A DNA stretch of 64,000 nucleotides from Chrysopilus asiliformis (GCA_964034945.1 OZ035960.1:32728368-32792367); one strand, 5' to 3'. Counted from the first letter of the stretch, positions 49,761 through 62,800 are shown. Numbers and translations: made by a program. Notes: generated from the sequence alone by a model not told the origin.

Positions 49761-50539
49761 ATTGGTTGAACTGTTGGAAAATTAACTGGTGACGGGCTTC
49801 GATGGAGAGGGAGCGGAAGCGTTTAAACTAGAAACTGTCCTCTTCTGGCGGGGTAATTGGAAGGAATTTTTCGGATTTGCAAATAAAAAAATTAAGCGGT
49901 CTGAAACTTATGCTATAGCGCTATACTCAGCAAAATAATTCATAATACCTATGAAAAACTTAATAATTTGCACTTTTGCCATTTTGTATGAAAATGGAGG
50001 CGTGATTTGGTACCATTGAAGTGTTGAACCTATTTTTGAACCTATGACAAAAAATTCATTGTTTCATGGAAGGATTTTCATAAGGTGCATAAACCATAGA
50101 AATGAAGTTTTTAACTTTTTAATGGAGTTCATGACATATTTTCGTAAAATCTATGAGAACTACTCCTTGAATTTATGAAAAATCCTCATTGATCAATTCA
50201 TAAAAATTACACGTTGGTTTTTTTGTTTTTCTCAATGGATTTTGATTTCTGTGCTACTACTATTTGCTAGTCGATTATCAAATACACTTACAACTTTGCT
50301 TTACACACTTACACTTTTCAAATTCACTTACACACACAGAGGATACACTTCAACTTCATTTTGCTTCCAGCCATATATTCCAAGCCCTGAAACTTCATTA
50401 CTGCTAGTACCCATTCTAAAGTATATATACTAACCTTGAAATGTTTTTGGTTGTACGAATTATATCCCGAAGCCAATTTTTTTCACAAATTTTATGACAT
50501 TTTCCATTGGATTCAGGAAGTGTTTCTTTTGTTCTTGGA
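49761..50539. other. Non-coding stretch
   Basis: It includes CACTTACA-rich sequence at 50280-50350. No feature is supported. Confidence 0.45.
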
Positions 50540-50906
50540 CTTTTTTGATAAGATGCACCGTTTTTGAGATATCCACAAAAACCGTTTTCGTTCGTATGGG
50601 GGGTACCCCCCCTAATGGTCCATTTTTGCCCATTAACGAACTTAGCCTCGCATTTTACAAAAAACGGATCTGTGCAAACTTTCAAGTCTCTAGCTCAATC
50701 CGTGCGCCCGCAATCCGCGCCACAGACAGACGGACAGACAGACAGACGGACAGACAGACAGACGGACGAACATGCAGAAATTAAATATTTTTATCATTCT
50801 AAACACACTGGTGTAATTCATTTTTATGTGTGATGACGGGATCTTGGCGTTACAAACGGTAAGGCAAAGTTAATATACCCTTTGGTTTCACCATACGGGT
50901 ATAAAA
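50540..50906 (+). repeat. Interspersed repeat family R1, copy 3 (5'-truncated)
   Basis: It matches 23200-23515 from GATGCACCGTTTTTGAGATA to TTTCACCATACGGGTATA, with an ACAGACAGACGG run at 50725-50770. The left part of the family is missing. Frames of 89-96 codons are shared shadows of the repeat. Confidence 0.82.
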
Positions 50907-53852
50907 ACCGTGTGTAGAAGGAAAAACGTCTAAATTTGTTTGGCTGTCCTGTAAAATCACATACTGCGAAAACGCTACGTAGTCGGTATGTCATAGCTTT
51001 TATTTTGGACCTATAAAAACATTTTTTTTTTTGGAAATTTGGGAAAAATATAACCACGCCATAAAACAGATAAAAGTAAAATCTTGCGTTGTTATTCAGT
51101 AAAAATTTAACACTGCAGCACGGAGTTTTTTCTTAGACATTCATGTTTGAAGGAGAAAAATATTTATTTTAATACCGTTTTGATCTCAATTCAGTTTAAC
51201 AAATTGATCGCCTTTTGAAAACAGTATAGAATAGTGCTCAAAGTTTCTTTCAGTGCATCGCATTTAACATGAATTCCCTAAATCCAAATCCTGTTTCGTC
51301 TTTACTAATGCGACAGCTAAAATCTGGCCTCAGCCTTCTTACAACACATATTTCTTAATGTTCTGCAAAGTAACAAATGGAAAACGGAAATGGTGAAACT
51401 TTTCATACTTCCGTATAAATCTTTGATACTCCTTCACACGTCAGCCAAGAGTAGAATTTATCCTTTTTCGGCTAAATACGAAAATCCTTTAAAACAATGA
51501 GAAGAATTTGTTCTCGGCAATTTCAATCTGTTAAATTTTCCTGCACATCCCATTTTCTCATACGTTAAGAAATTTCGTTGGCTAAATGCCAGCATCTTGA
51601 AGGCAGGATGCAAGAATTTATTGGAAACGTTTTACTTTTGCCAGTGCTGAGGTGTAAATTTTAGAGGCGTATATAAATCGTAGGATTGGAGTAAAGTACT
51701 TTTATCAACTTAAATGGAATGATTTTCTTTTTTTTTATTTGTTTTTCCTGTACTATTCAGGGATTTATCGAAATTGTTGCAAGTCATTTGTAAAGGAAGA
51801 TATGTAGATAAATTCTAAAACGTGTCGATTTCCTGAGAATTACCAGTCGACATTTGTATCCAAATGGCCTAAATTTAATTTAGTTAAAAATACATTGTTT
51901 TATGCATGAATTTTTTTTTTGATAAAATACTTTTGAATTTTAGAAGATTTATTTATTGAATATTATTGATATAAAATAATTTTACTTTACTTCTTCATTA
52001 TGTCTACAGAGTTGAAAAAAGCAAGCTTTTAAAATGAAGTAAAAATTAAATCGCCCCACTCCTTCCTCCCTCCCAAACGAAACAGATTGTTTTACAAACG
52101 GTGAGTCGTTTATAAAAGTGATTTAAAAATACATATTGATTGACCTGAAATTTCACATGGATGTTTGCCGGGGATCCAGCTCCAACATAGACCCATTGAA
52201 AAGAACCCTGTGGGGTAGGGGGAGTAAAAGGAGAGGGTAAAGTGGACCCGAAGCTTAGTTTTTCTTCTATGTTACTCTTTTGTGGGAAAACTATCGAACC
52301 GATTAGCCTGAAATCTTGTGTATATGTTCGTGTACAAGGACGTATTTCCATACAAATGTGTTTTCCAGTATTTTAAACATATTTTAAATGCCAAAATTTA
52401 TTTTCTTTTCTTTCAATTCAAACAAAAAAAACCCCCTTTTTCGAAAAAAACTAACAGACTGCCATCTTTAGGGTATTTGATTTACACCCAACTGAATTTC
52501 GTTTTTCTAAGATTTACGCTTTTTGCAGGGCGAAGCAGGGTCCAAATTCTAATATGTGCAATAAGGTTAAAATCCGTGAAATTTCTACCAGCAAAAATGT
52601 TTTCATGTTGCATGGCGAAATTGAAGTTTTATCGCTCATATCAAGTAGGACGAATGAATCCGCATGTATGTATCTTTATTTCTGAAGCATGTAATGGAAC
52701 GCTGTTATCCTGGCGCTTCCGTTGAACGTCATAAAGCAATAATGGGCTGCAGTTTTGTGTTGAGTATGCCATAAAGACGGTGAAATTGTCATCCCAGAAT
52801 AGTCCTGTAATGGGCCTTTTTACTGTCTTCCATGGCTCCATGACCAAATCAAATTTGAATTGATGTCGGAAAGATTTACAGCGCACTAATGCCAATGCGA
52901 CTAAAATAGCAGTTAAATAAAGATTTTTTTCATTTCGTTTCTGTTATTTTTGTTAAATTTTATTAGTCGTTAAATGAAGTAAAAGTCGATGGTTTTTAAA
53001 TAGATTTTATTTTAACGTTAAAACTGGCATATAACTGGTATAAACCAAAGAATCGATTGATTTATTGATGATAAAAATGAAATTCTTCATTAATAATTTT
53101 ACTGGCAGATTGTGATGTTTTTTTATATAGAAAAAAGTTTCTATTCAAAATTCGTCTGGATAAAGTCTAAAAATTACGAGAGGACAATTTTAAATGAGGT
53201 ATCGGTGGTGTGACAGCAGTATTAAATTTCATACAAAAAATCGCAAAAAACGCGTGACAGAAAAGCTGAAAGAGAAAAGATCCTAAATTTAAGTATTTTA
53301 GGGACACGCACAAAGTATATATTTTTTGCACGACCCTAGCAAAAAAAGTTTTAATTAAAAAATGGAAAACTTTAAAGAAAATTAAAGAAGAAAATTTAAC
53401 AAAATAATTACAATATGAAAACGTAGCTTTAAGCACCTAACAATGAGAAGATACATTTTTTACATAATTAAGCTTTTCTTATATAATTAATACAATGAAA
53501 AATTCGAGAGTTTTGTTAAATTTTTTTCACACAAAAAAAAATTTGAAAACCTGACAATTTGAGATAGAAAGTTGAAATTTCACGGGAACAAGATTTTACA
53601 ATACTAAAAGTTAAATCCCGTCCGAAGATGACAAAAATTGTACCACTGCTTCCCTACCTGGAATAATTTTTGCAATTTTCTCAAAAATGGCCAATTTTTT
53701 CAAATAAAAATTTATCCAAGAAGTGTTAAGATAATTATTCTACATAACTGTTGCATACATCAAAAGTGAATCAAAATTCAGCTCCTTCCCCAAATTGAAA
53801 AGATTTTTGCAATTTTCTCGAAAATGGTTCATTCTATGGGACGATAACTATC
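50907..53852. other. Non-coding AT-rich stretch, about 2.9 kb
   Basis: A repeat-like passage at 52135-52330 (CTATCGAACCGATTAGCCTG) resembles text near 42340 and 54690. Frames of 77-135 codons (for example 52318-52725) have no recognisable motif and no start support. No gene is called. Confidence 0.45.
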
Positions 53853-54375
53853 GGGTCTTTCAACAAGGACATAACAATTTTGTATTTAAATAAAACACAG
53901 AATAATTGAGATATCGGGCTGAAATTTATTCCAGGTGTAATGGACATGTTACATTTAAGTATGAAATTCGATGTTGTTCATATGGCCACCGCGAGCACGT
54001 TTGCACTGATTGATTCTTTGGAGCCAATGTTCCACCACTCTTCCACACATATCGGCCGGAACGTTGGCAATTTCGTGTTCGATATTGTTCCTGAGCTCCT
54101 CTTACGTTGTTGGCTTGTTGGCATAAACCAACGACTTAACATAACCCCATAAAAAGAAATCCAACGGCGTTAAATCGCATGAGCGAGGTGGCCATTCGAC
54201 CGGACCATTTCTCGAGATTACACGATTACCGAACTTCTCCTTCAATAGATTAATTGTTTGACCAGCTGTGTGGCATTGCTCGTTCGTGACGTTTTAGCAT
54301 TGCCAGATCATAAAAAAAGTTTTAGGGTGCGTTTTTATTAAAATACAAAATTGTTATGTCCTTGTTGAAAGACCC
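53853..54375 (-). mobile_element. Internally deleted DUF4817-type DNA transposon, copy 1
   Basis: The ends are GGGTCTTTCAACAAGGACAT and its exact inverted copy, with about 35 bp paired. The same termini bound 58773-59329. The element lies on the minus strand and keeps 5' leader sequence and the C-terminal third of the transposase. No target-site duplication is clear. Confidence 0.9.
53955..54275 (-). pseudogene. DUF4817-type transposase C-terminal fragment with one stop
   Basis: The minus strand reads CHTAGQTINLLKEKFGNRVI, then WPPRSCDLTPLDFFLWGYVK, which carries the last catalytic acidic residue region of this DDE family, then YANKPTT followed by a TAA stop. After the stop the frame continues with EELRNNIEHEIANVP and ends RARGGHMNNIEFHT. 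In copy 2 the stop codon is TTA (Leu), so this is a point mutation. The N-terminal domain and the first two catalytic residues are missing; the deletion joint lies just before CHTA. Confidence 0.85.
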
Positions 54376-54618
54376 TTTATTAGTAGAAGTCGATCTTACA
54401 AATGTTCGTTAATACGTACATACACACGAACACACATACACGTGTTGCTCCGATTTTTAACAATTTGGACGAACAGTAACAGATCAATAAAAGAAACCAT
54501 CAGGCGCTTTTTTAACTCCACTTTGATTTCTTTTTGAGCATTGTGGGCTTAAAAATGATCCATTTGGAGTTTATAAAAAAAAACCATTTGGAATTTAAAA
54601 TAAATCCATTTATTTAAA
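54376..54618. other. Non-coding spacer
   Basis: Contains a short ACACACGAACACACATAC tract at 54420. Nothing else is seen. Confidence 0.45.
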
Positions 54619-54905
54619 ACTAGGGGCTGCGCCCCGAACCGCTTCGCGGTTCACCCCCGACCTACAGGTCGGCCTTCGGCCTCCCTGTCCAATCGGTTCA
54701 GTAGTTTCCCCACGAAAGAGTAATATAGCGCAAAAACTAAGTTTCGATATGACTTTACCCCCTCCCCTTACTCCCCCAACCCCTCGCGCTACTTTTCCGT
54801 ATGCCTATGTTGGAACCAGAACTACTGCAGACATTCATTTTTTGCGTGAAAGAGGAACAGACAGACAGACAGACAGACACCAACTCATTTTTATATATTA
54901 GTATG
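54619..54905 (+). repeat. Second copy of the GC-hairpin repeat, with an (ACAG)n tail
   Basis: ACTAGGGGCTGCGCCCC, GAACCGCTTCGCGGTTC and GGCCTTCGGCC follow in the same order as at 20493. An AATCGGTTCAGTAGTTTCCC passage comes next, then an (ACAG)n tract at 54859-54880, and it ends in TTTTTATATATTAGTATGAG. This copy shows the fuller structure of the family: GC-rich head, unique body, tetranucleotide tail. Confidence 0.8.
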
Positions 54906-56958
54906 AGGATTAGTATGATTACGCGAACCAAAACCCTACAAATGTTGGATTGTTTTTGTAGCATTGGTGAGGTTATGGTGGTAGATTTTTTTTAAAACTA
55001 TTTCTCTTTCTTATGACTGCGTTACTGATTCATAATTTTTAAATTATGTATATTTTTTATATTTTTACCGGTTTTAATTTTATTTTATTAATTTATAATT
55101 TATAAATTTTTATATTTTGCTTATCACAGCTGCATATATGTAGGTTGAGAACTTTTCCAGTGTGACGGGAGAGGCTTGAGCCCAGATATCGAGTTTACAC
55201 CGCCAAATTTTTTTGTGTGTGTAAAAAAGGTAATATATGTAAGAAAAGTAAAAACAAAAAACACAAAAAAAAATTTTTTTTGAGGATTTAAAAGAAAGTA
55301 TTAATCACAAAGGCCAAAAATCTCATCAAAAAATAAACAACAAAGATTTTAAATCGATTCATTAATTCCTCTTCAGGTTTTTTTTTGATATTAATACCCA
55401 TTCTACTTTGCATTTTATAATACCTATACGATATTACTAGCAGTAATATTCCATAAATATGCAAGATAAATTACCTTTAAAACATAACAATGCTCCATTA
55501 CCGATATTTCATAGAATATGAAATTATTTACTATCAAAAATTATTCCCATCAAGCTTACATGAATTCAGTTTAATTTTCGTAAGGGATAAATGTATGACC
55601 GTGTATAATACAAAATGTTAAATAAGAGAAGAGGATTGAAGAGTGCATTATCCGTTAATGGAATTGCCAGTATTTGCACATCAAAAGGAGATTATGTAAA
55701 TTTTACCTTTGAGCTCTACTTACGCATTTACTGAAAGCATTCAGCCCAATGCTCCTATTTTCTCCGCATAACGAAAACATTTTCATTCTTAATAAGCTTA
55801 AATTTTGAAGATATTTTATTATTTGTTCGAAAAAGCTTTTTAAAATTCGTTTGCCGTCGTTAGTATCTGGCGTGTACTCTGATAACACATTTTCTTAGAT
55901 AACGAAGATTTTTGGTCTATAAAATAATAATAATAAAAATTGAACGGCATTTTCCACCCTCTTTTTCAAGTGAAACGCACATATTTCTAGGAAATGTTTG
56001 TCTAAATATGTTTTGAGTAAATAGGGAACATATTGTGTTTTCATAACACAATTGTTTTAAAATGTATGAAATTCATAAAATTTAAATGGTGATTTTAAAG
56101 TCAATATTGACAGGACAGGGAGCGTCAAAAAGTTTTTTTTTGGGGAGGAAAATAATATCATGATGGCATTGCAACACATTATTCGTTAAACATTTTCCCC
56201 TTAGGCGATGTTTTCTTCCTTTTCAAGTGAAAATTCAGAGTGGAAAAAAAATAAAGTTGTACAGAGACAGAGGTTGTACAGAAATAGAGTTTATTTTTGT
56301 GGAAAACTTTAGCAGGGGAATAATGATAAGGGTGTACGTACATTGTACATATGGCAGTTTTTTCTGCGTTTATTATTAACCTATTATTGATTTTTTATTG
56401 AAATTTTAACTTTGGAAATAAATTGGAAAGTTGGAAAGTTTAATTGCATTGACATGATAAATCATAAGTTTATAATAATGCAATGAAAATATCAATAATC
56501 TTGTTTAAGTCAAATTAAATTTCAATAGGGGTATTGTCATAAGTAATTGGTTAAATATTTGAAATTATAAGCACATATAAATATTTATAATGAGCTGTTC
56601 AGAAAATCTATGGAACTTTTAGGAAGTGGGATTTCTGCGGTAAGTGTAATCAGGGACGTTCTGAAAATGGAGCCAAAATCACCTCTGAAAGACGGCAGAT
56701 GGAAACACAAAAATATTTGCCTGCGGCGTATTTCATTCTGTGACTTTTAATTGCGAGATATTTCTTCCTGGCAGTTGTACTTACGGCGCATAGTTTTTTA
56801 ACCCATAATTCTAATCTATAAAATTCTAAACTAGAAATGGAAAAAAATTATTCTTTTTTTTATCGCTCTTTCAAAATTTTCAGGCACACCAAAATTATTT
56901 GTTTGATTGATTTTTTTTGCTGTAAACGGTGGGTGGAGGAATCCAGAGACAGGGTTTG
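54906..56958. other. Non-coding AT-rich stretch, about 2 kb
   Basis: A tri-nucleotide-like AATAATAATAATAAAA tract is at 55920-55938. No gene or RNA is seen. Confidence 0.5.
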
Positions 56959-56966
56959 CCCTAGGG

Positions 56967-57886
56967 CAGCGATTCTCAACCTGTGGGGCGCGCCACCCTA
57001 GGGGGCGCGAGTACATTTAAAGGGGGGCGCGAGCATATCCAAGACAAAATATTTAAAAGAGTTTATTAATTGATTGAAAGGAAAGTACATACCCACATAC
57101 AAAACAAAATACATTTCGACATAATATTTAATAATTAACTTATTAACTTACGCTTGGAGCACAATGAACCCGAAACCAGCGCGAAACCAACGCAACTACA
57201 ACGCTCTGAACTGTCACGCAGTGCAAAATTCTAGCGGCAGAGCACAATGGCAGCTCGTAAAGTAGTACAAGTGACATAATATAAAGTGGTATAAACTTGG
57301 AAAAATTACAAAAATGGATAATTTTGAAGCGATAATTTGCTTTGTTGGTCTTTATCTTTGTTATTTGCACTAAGGCTATCCATTTTTCCTCGAACGACAT
57401 TTTTCCAACCTCACTTTATGAACTGTCAACGCAGAATTCTGCGGTAAAGTTAGAAGTTTGCAAACTTTTGCGTTGTGGTTACGTTGTAGCTGCGTTCTAT
57501 ACGTTCACTGTGCTCACTTCAAACAATTTGTGGGAACCAAACTTTTAAGTGACAGTTTCTGCGCCAGTTTCGCGTCGGTTTCGCGTTCATTGTGATTTCA
57601 GGGGTAAAACAACTTCTCGCGAAACCGCAAAAATGACGCAAGAGCAATAAAAAGGCACCGGATTCTTGTTTTGTCAACGCTGAGGGTCGGTGTTGCCAAA
57701 TGTCAATAAATTACTGTTTTCTTGGTAATTTGTATTTAAAATTAGGGTAGTAGTGTGGGTTTAGCGCCAAAATACTCAAATTACGTTATTAATGTATACA
57801 TTTTATTGTATGCAGGGGGGGGGGGGGCGCGATGACAATTTTGATTGAAAATTGGGCCGCGAATACTGAAAGGTTGAGAAACGCTG
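56967..57886. mobile_element. hAT-like element (920 bp) with a perfect palindromic 8-bp TSD
   Basis: CCCTAGGG lies at 56959-56966 and 57887-57894. The termini CAGCGATTCTCAACC and GGTTGAGAAACGCTG are inverted copies with one mismatch, of the CAGNGNTTCTCAACC type well known in hAT elements. GGGGGGCGCG runs occur just inside both ends. No transposase is encoded, and a second element is nested inside. Confidence 0.92.
57160..57594. mobile_element. Nested MITE (435 bp) inside the hAT-like element
   Basis: CACAATGAACCCGAAACCAG at the left is inverted at the right (GGTTTCGCGTTCATTGTG), followed on both sides by CGCGAAAC-type subterminal repeats. Small frames on both strands are chance. Confidence 0.75.
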
Positions 57887-57894
57887 CCCTAGGG

Positions 57895-58060
57895 CATCGC
57901 TTTTTGTTGGCATGGCCGTGATTAATCACAAAAAAATATGAAGATGGGGAGGGTTTGACAAGACAAAAATTAGCGTGACGTATTTTATGGGACTGGCCAA
58001 GTTGATTTGCCATAAATCTGTCTTTATTATATTTATGTAAAGCAATGTTAAATATATATA
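57895..58060. other. Non-coding spacer
   Basis: Nothing is seen. Confidence 0.4.
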
Positions 58061-58730
58061 CAGTGAAATTTTTACTGTATATTAAAAACCCTTTTAAGCC
58101 TTTTAAGTGCAACAGTATTACGAACCCTTTTAAGTGCAACAGTATTACGAATCCCATGCCCATTTTTAAGAATTCCATACAATAGTTATGGCTTAACTGC
58201 AACCCGCTTAAGAGCAAAACCTCTATGATTGCACAAAAACTATTATTCAATTAAGTTTCTTCGTTATATATTTTTCCCTCGGATAAATTCACAAGTTCTT
58301 TTTGCCTTTTAATTTTTAATATTTTTTTAAATATTTTCTTGATCGTGTGTATGTATCTTTATATCCCACTGGAAAGGGTAGAAATCAGTACAATTATAGT
58401 GTGATCTCACAATCCTAGAAAGTAAATGCACAATTTTTTGCAATTAGGAAGCTTGATACGTACACAATTTGTTGTAGTAAAAATGGTCCCGCTTAAGTGT
58501 ACAATTTTTGCTGTTAAGGCAGTATCGGATAAGCGCAAACCCTCGTAACTGGAGAAGAAATCCAGGCTTTTTTCCATGTGCACTTATCCGGGTAATACTG
58601 TATAACGAAATTTCTATTATAACAAAATTCTTTGTGTAACGAAATTTCTTTAACACCTCTATATAACGAAATGGTTACCATTCCCCCAGCGATTTTCTTC
58701 AATGGTGGCTCCACTGTTATAACTATACTA
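58061..58730. mobile_element. Decayed pogo/Tigger-like element cluster
   Basis: Phrases such as CTTTTAAGTGCAACAG, GCTTAAGAGCAAAACCTC and ATAACGAAATTTC are typical of pogo/Tigger ends, but the ends are too decayed to delimit. Within it, 58520-58600 forms a compact hairpin element: CAGTATCGGATAAG at the left and CTTATCCGGGTAATACTG at the right. Confidence 0.4.
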
Positions 58731-58772
58731 TTTTGTGTTTAACAATAGAATAATTATATTATGTATACTAAA

Positions 58773-59329
58773 GGGTCTTTCAACAAGGACATAACAATTT
58801 TGTATTTTAATAAAAACGCACCCTAAAACTTCTTTTATGATCTGGCAATGCTAAAACGTTAGTCAAGGTTTACATTTTTATCATGGTGAAGTTCACGAAC
58901 GAGCAACGTTTGAAAATTATTAAAACTTACTACCGAAATTCTGAGTCGGTGGTCGCAATCGTGTAATCTCGAGAAATGGTCCGGTCGAATGGCCACCTCG
59001 CTCATGCGATTTAACGCCGTTGGATTTCTTTTTTCGTTGGGTTATGTTAAGTCGTTGGTTTATGCCAACAAGTCAACAACGTTAGAGGAGCTCAGGAACA
59101 ATACCGAACGCGAAATTGCCAACGTTCCGGCCGATGTGTGGAAGAGTGGTGGAAAATTGGCTCCAAAGAATCAATCAGCAAACGTGCTCGCGGTGGCCAT
59201 ATGAACGACATCGAATTTCATACTTAAATGTAACATGTCCACTACACCTGGAATAAATTTCAGCCCGATATCTTAATTATTCTGTGTTTTATTTAAATAC
59301 AAAATTGTTATGTCCTTGTTGAAAGACCC
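58773..59329 (+). mobile_element. Internally deleted DUF4817-type DNA transposon, copy 2
   Basis: Same termini as 53853-54375 (GGGTCTTTCAACAAGGACAT and its inverse), but on the plus strand. It keeps the leader, the start codon, about 25 N-terminal codons and the C-terminal third. Its deletion joint differs from that of copy 1, so the two derive independently from a fuller parent. Confidence 0.9.
58883..59227 (+). pseudogene. DUF4817-type transposase remnant with N- and C-terminal pieces
   Basis: It starts MVKFTNEQRLKIIKTYYRNS, the helix-turn-helix start of DUF4817-type transposases. After about 25 residues it jumps to the RVISRNGPVEWPP region in another frame. Further frame disturbances follow (a missing base near GTGTGGAAGAG). 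It ends with the GGHMNDIEFHT tail. The catalytic middle is absent. Confidence 0.87.
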
Positions 59330-60916
59330 AATATAAGCATGCATATACTATATATGTACAATAAACGATTTTTTAAGGAACTGTCACATATTGAACAACG
59401 ATTTTTGTGATTTTTTTACAATTCAACCATTTTTTGTTAGGTACTTTTAACAACAATTTTTACAATTTTTTTTTAACAATTTAACAATAATTTTTAGCGA
59501 TATTTTTTAACAATTTTTTGAAGTCCCAAATAATGAGCAACGAGTCGGAGAAATAGAGTACTTGGTAATAAGCTTTTACTAGAGAATCTGCTAAAAGTCT
59601 TATATTTAACTCTTCTGTTTGTATTTTTCCGATTTTTGTATTTTTGCGAATGTTTCTCGACCACTGATGAAAAATAATCAAAAGGGAAAGGTTATAGTGT
59701 TGCCAGACTGCTTTCGAAAAAAGATTTTTGTTAAATCTAGTTATTTTATATGTAAGATTTAAATAAATCTGTTTTCTATACCGCATTACATACTGATTTC
59801 AAATCCAATACGATAAATACATAAAATAATAGCTGGTCTACATGCTTTTGAAATTTCCAATATCCTTGTTGACCATTTTGATCCCAATTCCCAGACAAAC
59901 ATTTCACCATTTGAGAGTCCCTATTTATTCCCTTTGGAATCTTTGCCTGACATCAAACTACTGAGAGTCTATTTCTACTATTATATCCCCTTGGGAAGGA
60001 ATACTTTCACACAACTATTATTTTATGAAGATGAAAATATACTCGATATTAGTTTTGTAAAGTATTTCATGCAGAAAATCAGGTTTGAAACATGTCCATA
60101 AAGTTTTGTTCTTTATTTATGAAACAATTCAACTTTATATCTTTGTTGTAAATTTATGAAATCTTGATATTCAATCTTAACTTTATGTACATTGCTTGGC
60201 TCATAATTTTATTTAATTGAAATTCTTATAAAAATAATAAATCGATACGAGTGCAAATCGAATGCATATCAAGGAATTTGGGGTCAGTTATGACTTTATT
60301 ACGATCTTGTACAGGCAGACAGACGGGGCACAACTAGTGGTTATAAATGGTAGAAATGTTAATAAAATTGTTAAAATTCTTCTGTTATAAAATCAGACGT
60401 AGCTATGCTTAGGATTTGACGTTCGTAGGTACTTCTTTTTATAATTTGATATGCTTACCTGTTCGTAATATTAGTCGATATGCGGTTTAATGCACCAGTT
60501 GATGTGGTGGCCTCTAAATGCCAACGAGTCTGTCAAACGGGAAAAAATCCGGTATTGTTGACATTTAGTTACACTTACTGCACAAAGTTCTCAGTAGGTT
60601 TCACATTCTTTAAATTTACCTTAATATGTATTATGCTTGAATTGATAGCTTTGGTACTTTTTTAAAGCATTGCTTTTTAGAAAAAAAATTTTTTTTTTTT
60701 CATTCAAAACAATTCTTTTGAACATAGATTTCACTCTTAACAAATCTTATAATCTTTCTTCGCCTTCTATATTTAGTATATGTTTGGGTCTTCGATCTAA
60801 ACCCTTGCAGAATTTCAGAAAAATCGGTTAAAGCGTTCTCGGGAAAAAGAGTCACAAATAGAAAATCGTTTATTCATCTATTTATGCTAATAATACTAGT
60901 GTTTAGAATTTTTATA
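59330..60916. other. Non-coding AT-rich stretch
   Basis: A diverged direct repeat of TTTTTTAACAATTT occurs at 59460-59515. Otherwise nothing is supported. Confidence 0.5.
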
Positions 60917-60918
60917 TA

Positions 60919-61656
60919 GGGTCAGGTAGGGTCAAGTGGTCCACCCACAAAATTTTTCCAGAAATCGCATAAACATAAAATTAAATGACAAATAAAAATA
61001 TAATCATGAAGTTTGATCAAAAATATGGTTTATTCGAAAGTAGCAAATGAGCGTTTGGTCTATTTTGGTGTTGGTTTCTTCGGTGTAATTGTTAAGTGCC
61101 TTTTTCCGGCGCCCTTTTCTGCTTCTCGAATTCAGCTCGATTTTCGGGAGAAGTTATAATCGAGCTTGGCATGGATTTTCGGCGACGATTTGAAATACTC
61201 AAAATAACTCATAAAAAACTTGAAAACACGAAATATGACATTGACAGGGTGGACCACTTCACCCTACCAAACGTGGACCACTTCTCCCTACCGACGCTAT
61301 TTTGCGCGGAATGACGCTGCTTCAACAATTGTAGAAAAAAGTCCAGAAATTCGGTCGATTTACAAAGTTCATAATGTAAACAACATTTTAGATTAATTAC
61401 CTTTTTGAGATTGATGAAGAATTCGTCAAAAAGTTGTTGAATGTGAATACTTGCGAAAACTTTCAACAATGTTTTTTTTGGCACTGGTCTGTGAGAGTGA
61501 GTAAATATACGTCTGCACACTTCAATGACTAATAAAAAACAAGCTGTCATCAAGAGCAACCGATGAGAGTTGCATATTCTGTTCTAATGTCACTATTACT
61601 AAAAAAAATGGTGGTGGACCACTTCTCCCTACGGACCACTTCACCCTACCCGACCC
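60919..61656. mobile_element. TA-flanked inverted-repeat element (738 bp)
   Basis: GGGTCAGGTAGGGTCAAGTG at the left is inverted at the right (CACTTCACCCTACCCGACCC), about 28 bp with three mismatches. TA lies outside both ends. GTGGACCACTTCTCCCTAC occurs twice internally (about 61265 and 61612). Internal frames of 72 and 116 codons are not recognised. Confidence 0.78.
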
Positions 61657-61659
61657 TAC

Positions 61660-62800
61660 TTATAAGAATTTTGTTGGTATTTTGAGGGTGGCCATTAGGC
61701 CCTTAACTAAAACTTTGCTTTATATGCACCTGTACAGGGTCCATTGCTAGGAGCTCCATCATTGGGTCACAAACAACGCTGGATGCACTACACAAAAAAT
61801 ACTTGGGCATATTTTTGTTAAATATAGAGATAAATTCCATGGAAGTTTTCAATGCTGAAATTTCATGGATATCTGTAAAAGAAAACTCAACTAAAGCAAG
61901 TTTGAGTTTTAATTTACAAGTATTTCGCTTTATAAGAATCTCACATTAAAAAAAGTATTTTACCGTCAGAAATATTTCAGGTCTGAAAGGGTTAATATAT
62001 ATCTGAAACGGAATATTCTGATGAATTTTTGATCGTTTTATTTTTCTATACTTAAGTTGCTTAAGTGAAACCATGTCCCAAGCAAGGTAACGAATTTTCG
62101 CATATCGATTAGTTTGCTTAATGACTGAAAATACAAAACTCTCCAAACATAGAAATTCATTTGCATATCAAAGGGAGTCTGTCTTTTGCAGGATATTACC
62201 CTTTTAGGGATTAATCGACACTTTAGTTCAGGTGATTTGTATGATGACGTTATTTGCAAAGGTGTTACACCATTCAATCGACTGCACCGAATAGAAATTC
62301 TTGGCCCATTTGTAAAACATTATTCAGGTAGAAAAATTTCCTTTTGAGGTAGGTGCTTGTAGTACCTAAAACATGAATACTGTTTCGTCATACATGAATA
62401 GTGTTATGTTAATTTAAACTGTTTTTTTATGTGTTTTGGAATATGGTGTATGGATTTTACTCAAAGTGTTTACAGTGGATTCCGACAAAGAGTTTTGGGG
62501 TTGTTTTTGTTAGTTGATTGATATAATATAAAACGAGTTATGTGAGATTTTTATCTTGTAACAATTTTTTAAATTGAAAATATAGCAACAATAATTAGCT
62601 TTCTTAATTTTGTGCGAGCAATATATCTAAAAAAGCCCGATAGGAAGTGTTATTTATCTCTTCAGTGTTATTTCCACCTGACATTTTTTTCCGCCAATAA
62701 AACCGTCCGAATAAATTTAAATTTTGACAATTTTTGCTAAGTGATTTTAATCTGTGATAGATGAATTAAATTCGAGGAAAAAATTTTGAATAAAGTTTGC
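61660..62800. other. Non-coding AT-rich stretch
   Basis: Nothing is supported on either strand. Confidence 0.5.

Noticed and set aside
52318..52725. 135-codon plus-strand frame
   Set aside because: Overlaps an opposite-strand frame of similar quality; no domain, start context or composition bias beyond AT-rich DNA.
57789..58250. 153-codon minus-strand frame
   Set aside because: Crosses the end of the hAT-like element at 57886 and includes low-complexity sequence; no motif.
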